A DNA stretch of 64,000 bases, taken from UBA11872 sp965198285. GTDB lineage: Bacteria > Chloroflexota > UBA11872. The notes under the pieces are model-generated. The model was given only the letters and a program-made list of their open reading frames with translations. It did not search any database and was not told where the DNA came from. The DNA lies in assembly GCA_965198285.1 (NCBI GenBank), contig OZ240251.1, forward strand, positions 806,001 to 870,000, read 5' to 3'. Of the stretch, positions 26,050-34,758 are shown piece by piece (position 1 is the first letter of the stretch; every line of letters begins with the position of its first letter). The position numbers were made by a program, and so were the translations under genes.

Positions 26050-27447
26050 CAACTAGCCTCCTGAGTATCCTGCCTCGCACCGAGGACATCGTCCATTATA
26101 CCCTCAATCTCCTCCTGCAGGCCAATTCTTCCTGCGTCCGAATCGTAGGCAGCGTCAAGATTGTCCGTTGGGGCGTAGATGGATACAAACTCGCGTGCAA
26201 GGGATCTACTGAGTGATTGAAATATCATTGATTCATCGCGAAACTCGGTGGGGGCAGAACCAGCGTGAATGACCAGGAGATTGCCCTCGTCATTCGATTC
26301 GGATTTCTTCAGTCCCCAATTGAGCGAGTGCTTTGAAAAGATTACATCATCCGGTTCAATTGAAATGGCCCTTGCCACAGCTTGCTCCACTCGACGCTTG
26401 AGCTGAGCATTGATTTGCGATGTTAGTGCAGTTCGTGACTTAGCGGGCATCGCATCAAGCTTTCGATGGAAGATTCGCTTAAATAGCCTTCTTTGCTTGA
26501 GTCTGGTCATCAGGCGAGAGAACTTTGTCGTGTCTTCTGCATCTTCAGCATACTGAAGCAGGCGAAGGTCATCCCACATAGATAGTTCAATTGCATAGTC
26601 CATGGAATCTCTGAAAGTGAACGCGTCTTGGATTGGTTTGAGTTCGTCGTGAGTTACAGCGAGAAGAAGGGCTCTGATTAACATATGATCCGTGCACAGC
26701 CGCACGGGATGAGAATATACCTGAGCGTGCATATAATACCGTGCCTGTACGAATTGCTCAGTAGCTTCAATCCCACCCGAGCTGATCCCCAAGTATGACT
26801 CTTGGCTCTCGGGATACCGGCGAATCGTGCGATGCAGGCGGTCGATATCATACTGCCCATACTTTACGCCGCAAAAGTGTGCATCGCGGAGGAGATAGTC
26901 TTGCTTGTCGGCGTCTATCGGTCCTGTAATTGCTTGCGAAAGAAGGTGGTTGGTCGTTCTCTTAGTGAGCACGTGAGATATCTCTTGGAGTTCATGGGGC
27001 GAAATATGATTGGATAGTGAGCTGTCTTCTTCAATGAGATCAGAGAGCAATCTTCTCGTGCGCATCATCGGGAATCGAAGTTCCTGAGAGGGTTTCCGAG
27101 ATCTCCAGCAAGGCTTGTTCCGCGAGATGCGAGAACGGGCCGTGGCCGATGTCGTGAAGTATGGCGACAAGACCGAGCAAGCGGCGTTCATCGTCGTTCA
27201 TGTTTGTGGCGGCGGCAATACGTGACGCGATATGGGCGACTCCGAGTGTGTGATCGAAGCGAGTGTGAGTAGCGCCAGGGTAGACGAGGGACGTAAAGGC
27301 AAGCTGGCGAATACGGCGGAGTCGCTGCAAAAGGGGTGTATCGATGATGCGCCACTGCAAAGGTTCGAGGTGTATATAGCCGTGTACTGGATCGCGAACG
27401 TCGTTGGGTGGCAAGTTTGCCCATCGCTGTATTATTGTGATGCTCAT
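26049..27447 (-). CDS. YwfO-like HD-domain phosphohydrolase, split by a one-base frameshift
   Basis: Two frames together encode about 465 aa of one SAMHD1/dNTPase-like protein. The first part (27447-27043) has DPVHGYIHLEPLQWRIIDTP, ATHTRFDHTLGVAHIASRI and LVAILHDIGHGPFSHLAEQA, which are the HD metal ligands, and ends HEKIAL-stop. The second frame continues exactly where homologues do: DLIEEDSSLSNHI, GPIDADKQDYLLRDAHFCGVKYG and later ARYYMHAQVYSHPV. Skipping base 27042 restores a full protein. The conserved order argues for a recent indel or a sequence error rather than old decay. HD proteins of this type hydrolyse nucleotides. Located in an AT-richer island. Confidence 0.75.
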
Positions 27448-27805
27448 GGTAATGTAACACGTCGGTGTTTGGCTGGGGTTTCGCGTGATAGATTGACCTC
27501 GTGGGATGTTGATGCGGGTGCCTCTGGTAACGGGTGGAGACGCGATTGCAACTTCGCCGACAGACTCAGCGCCTCCCTGAGCGGTGATCGTGAGATGAAA
27601 TCTGAAGCAGCGAAGTGTCGTTCGTTACGTCTCGGGACGGCTCGAAACTCATCTTTCCTAGGATGAAGTCGCTAGAGTTGGCTGCCACCATGCGGCTCCC
27701 AGCGTCCAATTGCTGCTTAAGGCACCACTCATCAATAGCCCACTCTGCTACCGTGCCCCGCTAGAAAAACCTCGGCGCCGGGCTCACGACGCCGACGAAC
27801 GGGAG
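27448..27805. other. Intergenic gap between the HD island and the FAD oxidoreductase
   Basis: About 360 bp with divergent genes on either side. The left part is AT-richer (TAATGTAACA next to the HD gene start), suiting a minus-strand promoter; composition shifts back to GC-rich by about 27750. No tRNA, repeat or integrase-like site was found. Open frames here have no family resemblance. Confidence 0.4.
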
Positions 27806-29320
27806 ATGAGGTCCGCCGTGGCAAACGTGATTCATGAGCCGGCGCGTGAGGTGCCGGTGTTGCATGACACTGACGTGTTGGTGGCGGGGGCGGGGATTTC
27901 GGGGCTGTTCGCGGCGCTGGAGGCTGCCGCGGCAGGCGCGCGGACCACGCTGGTGGACGAGTATTCGGCCGTCGGCGGCAACTATGGCCCGGGTCTGGGC
28001 TCGCGCCATGACCTGTGGCAGGCCCCGCAGCAACACGACCGTGGGCTGGGCGGCCAGGTGGGCGACTTCCTGGATCGGCTGGATGCGCGCGGCGGCATCA
28101 AGACCTTCGACTTCATCAGCGGCGGCGACAACGTGCCGTGGCGTTGGGATGGCATGGCCCACATTCCCGTCATTGACCGCAATGAGTTTCAGCGGCTGGC
28201 CCTGCAGCGTCTGCGAGACCTGGACATCGCCCTGCTGCTTTCCACCACCGTGGCCGGAGCGATTGTGGAGGACGCCCAGGTCGGCGGCGTGGTTTTCGAA
28301 ACCGGCGAAGGCCGGCGCGCAATTACGGCCAAGGTCGTCATTGACACCACCGGCGAAGCCGACGTGGCCGCCGCGGCCGGCGCCCAGACCGAGGATGCCC
28401 ACGCCAGCGCCGAGGCTGGGTTCGGTCTGTTCTTCCGAGTAGAGGACGTGAACTGGGAGGTCTACGAGGAGTTTCGCGCGGCCGAACGCGACAAGCCGCT
28501 GACCGCCGAGGAACAGCACTGGGTGGACGAGGTGCTATTCGTCGCCTTGGAGCGAGTCTGGGCCAACTACCCCCGCGAAATCCTGCCCTTCATCATGTCC
28601 GATTGGGAGTCCGGCCGCTTCAAGTACGTGGCCGCCATTCCAGGAGGCGCCCACGCCTACAAGATTCCGTTTGCCACGCACGACCAGGACGTGACCACCA
28701 TTGAGACGCGTTGGCCGGCCCGCACCTTATCGGCGTTGAACGCCATGCAGCACTCCACCATAGAGGCCGCGGCCCGGCTGCACGCCTACGACACCATCGA
28801 CTTCTACAGCCGCCACGTGCCCGGGTTCCAGAACGCCCGCGTCAGCCAGCTGGCGCCCTACATGGGCACGCGCTGGAGCCGCACGATCGTGCCCGACTAC
28901 ACCCTCAGCCGCGATGACATCGTTGGCGAGCGAAAGTTCGACGATGTCGTCCACGTCCTGACCACGCTCTACCGCTACGACGACGAAGCGCAGAGCGGCG
29001 GCCGCACCCGCCAGCTCGTCAACCTGCGGGAGCGCGAAGAGGGCCACCACTTCGACATGCCGCTGGGCCAGTTCCTGCCGCAGGGCGTGGAGGGCATGCT
29101 GGCGGCGGGACGCTCCATTGGCCGGGACCGCACGGCCAGCCTGCGCTGGCGCTGGATCGCCAAGGTCACGGGCGGCGTTGCCGGAATGGCGGCGGCTCGG
29201 GCCGTGGCCGAAGACGTAGCGCCGCGCTACGTTGACATCCGCGCGTTGCAGCGCGCCCTGGTTGCGGCCGGCTACTACTTGGGCGAGCCGCGGCGCCTGG
29301 CGGACCTGGGCGTCGCTTAA
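27806..29320 (+). CDS. FAD-dependent oxidoreductase
   Basis: About 504 aa. The N-terminal dinucleotide site is TDVLVAGAGISGLFAALEAAAAGARTTLVDE read as consecutive parts (GAGISG glycine motif, then Asp/Glu after TTLV). VVIDTTGEADVAAAAG in the middle and GMLAAGRSIGRDRTASLRWRWIAKVTGG near the C-terminus match the FAD_oxidored (PF12831-type) family. Members oxidise or isomerise organic substrates with FAD. ATG 27806 is chosen; GTG 27818 is possible. The upstream extension is not conserved in style. It ends at a strong terminator shared with the RRM gene. Confidence 0.85.
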   Translation: MRSAVANVIHEPAREVPVLHDTDVLVAGAGISGLFAALEAAAAGARTTLVDEYSAVGGNYGPGLGSRHDLWQAPQQHDRGLGGQVGDFLDRLDARGGIKTFDFISGGDNVPWRWDGMAHIPVIDRNEFQRLALQRLRDLDIALLLSTTVAGAIVEDAQVGGVVFETGEGRRAITAKVVIDTTGEADVAAAAGAQTEDAHASAEAGFGLFFRVEDVNWEVYEEFRAAERDKPLTAEEQHWVDEVLFVALERVWANYPREILPFIMSDWESGRFKYVAAIPGGAHAYKIPFATHDQDVTTIETRWPARTLSALNAMQHSTIEAAARLHAYDTIDFYSRHVPGFQNARVSQLAPYMGTRWSRTIVPDYTLSRDDIVGERKFDDVVHVLTTLYRYDDEAQSGGRTRQLVNLREREEGHHFDMPLGQFLPQGVEGMLAAGRSIGRDRTASLRWRWIAKVTGGVAGMAAARAVAEDVAPRYVDIRALQRALVAAGYYLGEPRRLADLGVA

Positions 29321-29323
29321 AGC

Positions 29324-29352
29324 CCGAAGCGCCGGTAAACCCGGCGCTTCGG
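29324..29352. terminator. Bidirectional hairpin terminator
   Basis: CCGAAGCGCCGG (29324-29335) and CCGGCGCTTCGG (29341-29352) form a perfect 12-bp stem with a five-base loop between the convergent FAD oxidoreductase and RRM genes. No long T tract follows on either strand, so termination strength is uncertain, but placement fits a shared terminator. Confidence 0.7.
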
Positions 29353-29394
29353 ATCAGATGCAGGTCGGGTAATCAGCCCGACGGGCGTGGTCGT

Positions 29395-29754
29395 CTAGTA
29401 GCGTCCGCCGCCGCCGCCGCCGCCGTAGCCGCCGCCACCGCCGCCGTAGCCACCGCCACCACCGCCGTAGCCACCGCCACCACCGCCGTAGCCGCCGCCA
29501 CCGCCGCGGGGCGCCCGAGGGCGCGCCTTGTTCACCGTGAGCATGCGGCCGCCCATGTTGTTGCCGTTCATGCCCTCGATCAACGCCTCGGCCTCTTCAT
29601 CGCTGGCCATCTCGATGAAGCCGAAGCCTCGCGACCGGCCAGTCTCGCGGTCGATGATGATCGTGCACGACGTGAGCTCGCCGTATTGCGAAGCCTGCTC
29701 ACGTAGTTCGTCCTCGGTCGTCGTATACGGCAGGTTGCCGACATAGATGTTCAT
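29395..29754 (-). CDS. RNA-binding protein, RRM domain with Gly/Tyr-rich tail
   Basis: A 119-aa protein. The RRM spans residues 2-78: NIYVGNLPYTTTEDEL (RNP2) and SRGFGFIEM (RNP1). The tail is low complexity, RGGGGGYGG followed by repeated YGGGGGG units to the end. This architecture is that of cold-induced Rbp proteins of cyanobacteria and similar bacterial RRM proteins that act as RNA chaperones. ATG 29754 is used because residues before it are not RRM-like. The tail is encoded by a nearly pure CCGCC/CCACC repeat, prone to slippage. Confidence 0.92.
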   Translation of the reverse strand: MNIYVGNLPYTTTEDELREQASQYGELTSCTIIIDRETGRSRGFGFIEMASDEEAEALIEGMNGNNMGGRMLTVNKARPRAPRGGGGGYGGGGGGYGGGGGGYGGGGGGYGGGGGGGRY

Positions 29755-30214
29755 GCAAAAATCGTTCCTGGACGCCGCCGCCGTGGACGTGCGTCCGTCT
29801 ACACCCGCCAACGTGCGGGAGGTCCAGACCATCCGTCATTCATCAGAACGCCGCAGTGAACCCAGTGTCGGAAAGGCCAGTTCAGGTATGCCGTTCGAGA
29901 GTCGAAAGGCTTGGCGTGAACGAGAAACCTCGCAGACGGCGGCAGACGGAAGATTCAATACCAGGGCACCGACAGGAGCTTATCACGTAGCGACCCCAGA
30001 AAACGTCGCTCCTCAAGAAGACCCGACGGCCTGAGAGATCACGCCAGTCGCCGGGGACTCGCATCGCCGTGCGGACGCCAACCGGAGTCCAGAGCTCCCG
30101 AGACGTTCCAACCCTCGGGCCCGAGCACGATCGCCCTCCACTGGCGACTGACTACTGGCCACTGCCCCGTGCGGTAGGGTTCGCGTGCTCAGCAGCCAAA
30201 AGAGCGGATCCCCG
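29755..30214. other. Gap between RRM and sulfatase genes
   Basis: A 460-bp divergent intergenic stretch. It should hold the leader and promoter of the RRM gene and the promoter of the sulfatase gene. The only structure I can defend is the heptamer repeat at 30137-30164. Several short frames are present but none has a ribosome site or family resemblance. Confidence 0.4.
30137..30164 (-). repeat. Heptamer tandem repeat, four units
   Basis: On the plus strand the units read TCCACTG, GCGACTG, ACTACTG, GCCACTG; on the minus strand this is the CAGTNNN pattern seen at 20456-20497. It lies about 50 bp before the sulfatase start. Two unlinked copies within 10 kb suggest a dispersed family of short tandem repeats in this genome. 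Confidence 0.5.
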
Positions 30215-31672
30215 ATGGCGCACCAGCGGCCCAACATCCTGTGGTACTGCACCGACCAGCAGCGCTTCGACACCATCGGCGCGCTGGGCAACCCGCACAT
30301 CCGCACACCGAACCTGGACCGCTTCGTGGCGGAGGGCACGGCCTTCACCCACGCGTACTGTCAGAGCCCCATTTGTACGCCCAGCCGCGCCAGCTTTCTG
30401 ACCGGCATGTATCCCAGCCGGGTGCATAACCCGCGCAACGGCAACGGCTGGGCGCATCGCGAAGTCGCCGCCAACCTGGTCACCCGCCAACTGGCCGAGG
30501 CCGGCTACGACGGCGGCCTGGTTGGCAAGCTGCACCTGGCCGGGGCGTTCAACGGACGCGAGCCGCGCGTCAACGACGGTTACCGCTACTTCAAGTACAG
30601 CCACGCGCCGCGCAACGACTGGTCGCTCGATCAGCATGATTTCGCCGCGTGGGTTCAGGCCCAGGGCGTCGATCCCAACTCGGTGCTGCTTCACAACTCC
30701 GACCCCCGCCATATCACCGGCGCCCTGATGGAACCCACGCCGCAGCATGACAACACGCCGCCCGAGGTACACCAGACGACCTGGGGCACCGAGGCGTCGA
30801 TTGAGTTCATCAACCAGCCGCGACCGGCGGACCAGCCGTGGTTCCTCAGCGTGAACGTGTACGACCCGCATCCGCCGTTTAATCCGCCTTGGGAGTACTA
30901 CCGCCGCTACGACCCGGACGCGCTGCCGGGGCCGCACTTTCGACCGTCGGACCTGGAGCACCAGGGCCGACTAACCGCATCCGGCATTGACTTTCAGAGC
31001 GAGCCACAACCGCCCGAGGACTTTGAGGGCAACAAGGTTCAGGCCGCCTACTACGCCATGATCGAGCAGATCGACGAGCAGTTCGGCCGTCTGCTCGACG
31101 CGCTGGAGGCGTCAGGCCAGGCCGACCGCACCATCGTCATCTTCACCAGCGACCACGGCGAGTCGGCCGGCGACTACGGTCTCACCCAGAAGGGCTGCCG
31201 CTTCTTCGACGGCCTCAGCCGCGTGCCGCTGATCTGGCGCCTGCCTGGCCAGATTCTGGCCGGTCTGCGTACCGACGCGTTGGTCGAGTTGACCGATATC
31301 GCGCCGACGCTGCTGGAGTACGTTGGGTTGCCCGTGCCCGAGGCCATGCAGGGACGCACGCTGCGGCCCATCCTGTCCGGCGCGGCTCCGCCCGACACGC
31401 ACCGCGACTTCGTGCGCTGCGAATACCTGGACGCCGTCGACAGGCCTGATCACACCTTTGCCACCATGTACCGCGATCGTCGCTGGAAGCTGAACGTCTA
31501 CCACGGCCACGGCATCGGCGAGCTGTTCGACATGGGAGCCGACCCACACGAGCACAACAGCCTGTGGGACAGCCCGGACCACCAGGACATCAAGCTGGAC
31601 CTGATGCAACGCAGCTTCGACGCCACCGTTTTGGCCGCCGATCCCGGCCCTCCGCGCGTCTTCCCCTACTAG
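30215..31672 (+). CDS. Sulfatase (type I, formylglycine-dependent)
   Basis: A 485-aa arylsulfatase-family protein. RPNILWYCTDQQRFDTIGAL carries the N-terminal metal Asp pair; CQSPICTPSRASFLTGMYP contains the CTPSR signature, whose Cys becomes formylglycine. IFTSDHGESAGDYGLTQKG provides the second metal site, with RVPLIWRLPGQ after it. It hydrolyses sulfate esters of sugars or other organics. No secretion signal is visible, so it is probably cytoplasmic. ATG 30215 is preferred to GTG 30185 because homologues begin at RPNIL. A formylglycine-generating enzyme is not in the window. Confidence 0.93.
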   Translation: MAHQRPNILWYCTDQQRFDTIGALGNPHIRTPNLDRFVAEGTAFTHAYCQSPICTPSRASFLTGMYPSRVHNPRNGNGWAHREVAANLVTRQLAEAGYDGGLVGKLHLAGAFNGREPRVNDGYRYFKYSHAPRNDWSLDQHDFAAWVQAQGVDPNSVLLHNSDPRHITGALMEPTPQHDNTPPEVHQTTWGTEASIEFINQPRPADQPWFLSVNVYDPHPPFNPPWEYYRRYDPDALPGPHFRPSDLEHQGRLTASGIDFQSEPQPPEDFEGNKVQAAYYAMIEQIDEQFGRLLDALEASGQADRTIVIFTSDHGESAGDYGLTQKGCRFFDGLSRVPLIWRLPGQILAGLRTDALVELTDIAPTLLEYVGLPVPEAMQGRTLRPILSGAAPPDTHRDFVRCEYLDAVDRPDHTFATMYRDRRWKLNVYHGHGIGELFDMGADPHEHNSLWDSPDHQDIKLDLMQRSFDATVLAADPGPPRVFPY

Positions 31673-31702
31673 CGCAACGCCGGCACCGTCGCCGCGGGTT
31701 GT

Positions 31703-33019
31703 TCAGCCGCTGGGCAGTTCAGGCCCGGCCGTCACCAGGGTGTAGGCCGGGTCCGCCATCACGGCGGCGGTGACGTTGCGCACGTCGTCCGCCGTTACAG
31801 CGTCGACCAGGTCTGGATACGCGCCCAGGTGATCCAGACCCAGGCCGTAGCGTTCCATGGTCAGCAGCATGTTGGCGATACCGTCGTTGCGCTCCAGGCG
31901 CAGCGGGAGCGAACCGATCAGGGCCTGCTTGCTCAAGCGCAGCTCTTCGTCGTCGGGCGGGGTCTCAGCCAGCTGCCGCGCTTCGTGCAGGCTGGCTTCG
32001 ATCGCTCGGTCCACGTTCGCGGGGTTGATCCCGGCCCGCACCGTCCAGGGCTGACGCGTCAGGCCGGGCACGATGTAGCTCGACGCGTGATAGGCCAGCC
32101 CTTGGGTGTCGCGCACATTGGTTCCGATACGCCCGCCCAGCCCCATCTGACCAAGGATGAAATTGGCCACGATGGTCGCGTAGTAGGTCGGGTCGGTTCG
32201 CCGGATGCCCAGCCAGCCCAGCAGGAACTCGGTCTGGGTCTTGCCCTCGATAGTCAGGTCTTCGCGGCGAGGCTCGGCGGGCGCGACCTGAGGCGCGTCG
32301 GCCGCCGCCAGCGCTTGCCGCCAGTCGGCCGGCGTCACCGCGTCAGGCTGCGGCGCCCAGGCGCCGATGGTTTGCTCGGCCAGATCGCGAACGGCCGGCG
32401 GATCCACCGCGCCAACCACTGCCATCACCAGCGTGGCGGGCGCGAAGGCGCGCGCATGGAACGAGCTCAGGTCGTCCGCCTCGAACTGCCGCACGGTTTC
32501 CGCATAACCGTCTTCCGGCCAGCCGTTGGGGTTGGCCGGTCCGTAGAGCAGCTCCCGAAACCGGCGGGCCGCCCGCGAGCCCGGGCTGTCCTCGGCGTGC
32601 GCCAGCACGGTCAGCGTCTGATCGCGCACGCGTCCCACTTCGTCTTCGGGAAACACCGGGTTCGCGAGGACATCGGTCGCCAGCGTCAGCAACAACGCCA
32701 GGTCCTCGGCCAGCGCGCGGCCGCCCAGCGCCGCGTACTCGGTGTCGGCGTGGAACGACAGCGAGGCCCCGACCTGATCCAGCGCTTCGCTGAACTCATA
32801 GAACGTGCGGTTCGCGGTGCCGCGGTTCAGGGCGTCGGCCGTCAGGCTGGACAGCCCGGCGCTTTCACGGGTCTCCAGCGCCGATCCGCCCGCGTGATAC
32901 CCGCCGATCGCGACCGACGGCGACGCCGGATTCGGATAGACCAGCAGCGTCGCGCCGTTTTGCAGCCTATGCCGCGCGACGCTTTCCGCGTTGATCGAGT
33001 GGCGGGGGCCGGGCGTCAC
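31703..33019 (-). CDS. M16 family peptidase-like protein, non-catalytic partner
   Basis: A 438-aa protein with the two-lobed M16 fold: LQNGATLLVYPNPASPSVAIGGYHAGGSALE at the start, then GLSSLTADALNRGT where the zinc motif HxxEH should be; it is missing. The C-terminal half has GRIGTNVRDTQGLAYHASSYI, the conserved R/Y substrate-binding region. Such inactive subunits pair with a catalytic M16 protein, as in mitochondrial processing peptidase-like pairs. Its start overlaps the stop of the catalytic gene (ATGA), supporting a heterodimer. Confidence 0.88.
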   Translation of the reverse strand: MTPGPRHSINAESVARHRLQNGATLLVYPNPASPSVAIGGYHAGGSALETRESAGLSSLTADALNRGTANRTFYEFSEALDQVGASLSFHADTEYAALGGRALAEDLALLLTLATDVLANPVFPEDEVGRVRDQTLTVLAHAEDSPGSRAARRFRELLYGPANPNGWPEDGYAETVRQFEADDLSSFHARAFAPATLVMAVVGAVDPPAVRDLAEQTIGAWAPQPDAVTPADWRQALAAADAPQVAPAEPRREDLTIEGKTQTEFLLGWLGIRRTDPTYYATIVANFILGQMGLGGRIGTNVRDTQGLAYHASSYIVPGLTRQPWTVRAGINPANVDRAIEASLHEARQLAETPPDDEELRLSKQALIGSLPLRLERNDGIANMLLTMERYGLGLDHLGAYPDLVDAVTADDVRNVTAAVMADPAYTLVTAGPELPSG

Positions 33020-34302
33020 GCCGCCGCGCCGTTGGCCGCCGCCGGCAGGAACCAGCCCGTCACCCGCGCCGGCTCACGCAGATAGGTTCGCGCCACACGC
33101 TGTACGTCCGCCGGCGTCACCCGGCGCAGATCGTCGGTCAGCGTCTGAGCCAGCCGCCAGCTTGCGGCCATTTCCAGCATCCCCAGCTGGACGGCCTGCG
33201 CCGTGACGCTCTCTAGCGTGATCGCCCGTTTAGCGCGCGTCTGCCGGACCACCCGGTCCAGCTCCGCCTCGCTGGGGGCCTCGTCATGCAGCCGCTGGAT
33301 CTCCTCCTCGACGGCCCGCTCGATCGACTCGGGCGCGCCGCCCGGATGTAGCACCACCAGAATTCGATGCAGCGAGGGATCGATGTTGACGCCCACGTCC
33401 GCGCCGACCGACGCCGCTATGCCGGAGGCGATGAAGCGCTGGTAGAGCCGCGACGTCCGCAGCGTCCCGCCGCCGCCAAACGGTCCGCTGGGCGGACCGG
33501 ACAGCAGGGAGTTCAGCACCAGCAGCGGGGCGCAGTCGGCATGCGCGCGTTCCGGGATGTGGTGGCAGAGCATCAGCACCGGGAATGGACCGGGATGATG
33601 CACTTCCACGCGCCGCGCCTCGGCTTGCGGCGGTTCGCGCTCGGCCGGCGAGGCCGGCGGGCTGCTGGCCGGCAGACCGCCGAAGTGATCATCGATCCGG
33701 TTCAGCAGGTCGTCGGTCGCAAAATCGCCAATTGCCGAGATCACCGCGTTGCTCGGCCCGTAGTGCTGCTGGTAATGCCCGAAGAGGTCGTCCCGCGTCA
33801 TCGAGCGCAGGTCGGCCTTGCTGCCGATCACCCCGTGGCCGTAGGGATGCACGCGAAACGCCTCGGCTTCCACCGCCTCCATCAGCCGAAACATGGGCGA
33901 GGCTTCGTGCCCCTCGCGCTCTGAAATGATGACCGTCCGTTCCGCTTCCACGTCTTCCGGATCAAACACGGCGTTGAGCATGCGGTCGGACTCAATCTCC
34001 ATCGCCAGGTCCAAATGCTCGGCTGGCAGCGTTTCGTGGTAAGCCGTGGCGTCTTCGTACGTGAAGGCGTTGAACGTGCCGCCCACGCCCTCCACCATGC
34101 GACCGATGTCCCCAGGGGCCAGGCGCTGGGTACGCTTGAACATCATGTGCTCGACCCAGTGCGAAGCCCCGCTCATGCCGTGGGGTTCGTCCCGTGCGCC
34201 GACGCGGTACCAGACGAAGAAGGCTGCAATGGGGGCGGTGTGCACCTCGCGGGTTAGCACCGCCAGCCCGTTCGCGAGCGTGTGCTCGCGCACGTCATCC
34301 AT
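33016..34302 (-). CDS. M16 family zinc peptidase, catalytic subunit
   Basis: A 428-aa inverzincin. HWVEHMMFKRT holds the inverted HxxEH zinc motif, with the third ligand Glu further on near FDPEDVEAERTVIISEREG. GTFNAFTYEDATAYHETLP and HPYGHGVIGSKADL are standard for the family. It degrades peptides or processes precursors inside a closed chamber. No signal peptide, so cytoplasmic. Co-translated with the inactive partner downstream. Divergent from the zincin gene at 34357. Confidence 0.92.
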   Translation of the reverse strand: MDDVREHTLANGLAVLTREVHTAPIAAFFVWYRVGARDEPHGMSGASHWVEHMMFKRTQRLAPGDIGRMVEGVGGTFNAFTYEDATAYHETLPAEHLDLAMEIESDRMLNAVFDPEDVEAERTVIISEREGHEASPMFRLMEAVEAEAFRVHPYGHGVIGSKADLRSMTRDDLFGHYQQHYGPSNAVISAIGDFATDDLLNRIDDHFGGLPASSPPASPAEREPPQAEARRVEVHHPGPFPVLMLCHHIPERAHADCAPLLVLNSLLSGPPSGPFGGGGTLRTSRLYQRFIASGIAASVGADVGVNIDPSLHRILVVLHPGGAPESIERAVEEEIQRLHDEAPSEAELDRVVRQTRAKRAITLESVTAQAVQLGMLEMAASWRLAQTLTDDLRRVTPADVQRVARTYLREPARVTGWFLPAAANGAAA

Positions 34303-34356
34303 GCTGGCGCGCGGCTCCCGATCCGAGGGCGCGGGATGCTATCACAGGGGTTGCAA

Positions 34357-34758
34357 ATGCCCTCGAAGGGTGGTGCAACCGTGGCGAACCTGACGCCGGC
34401 CGCCTTTGAGGACGTCGTGATGGAGGCCGTGGCCTCGATTCCCGAGGCGCTACGTGCCCGCTTGGCCAACGTGGACGTCCTGGTCGAGCATTGGCCCTCG
34501 GCCGCCGACCTGGCAGCCGCCGAAGTGCCCGAGGGCTACACCCTGTTCGGCCTCTACACCGGCGTACCGCTGACCGAGCGCACCTCCGGTTACAACATGG
34601 TGCTGCCCGACCGCATCACCATCTATCGCGGGCCCCTGCTGGCGGCTTTTGACGATGTGGCGGAGTTGAAAGCGGAGATTCGGGCGACTGTCATCCACGA
34701 GTTCGCCCACTTCTTCGGCCTGTCGGACGCCGACCTCGAGCGGCTGGGAGTTGCCTAG
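34357..34758 (+). CDS. Metallopeptidase family protein (zincin-like, DUF1025 type)
   Basis: About 133 aa. Family pattern: FEDVVMEAVASIPEALRARLANVDVLVEHWP, then LFGLYTGVPLTER, PDRITIYRGPLL and the zinc helix TVIHEFAHFFGLSDADLERL, giving HExxH with a distal acidic residue. The family is a minimal metallopeptidase of unknown target. ATG 34357 follows AGGGG at seven bases; GTG 34381 is an equally usable start. The stop is directly followed by the ATG of the threonine synthase-like gene, so they are one operon. Confidence 0.88.
   Translation: MPSKGGATVANLTPAAFEDVVMEAVASIPEALRARLANVDVLVEHWPSAADLAAAEVPEGYTLFGLYTGVPLTERTSGYNMVLPDRITIYRGPLLAAFDDVAELKAEIRATVIHEFAHFFGLSDADLERLGVA

Noticed and set aside
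27232..27666. 144-aa plus-strand frame opposite the HD gene
   Set aside because: It is antisense to a conserved HD domain and has no start signal or motif.
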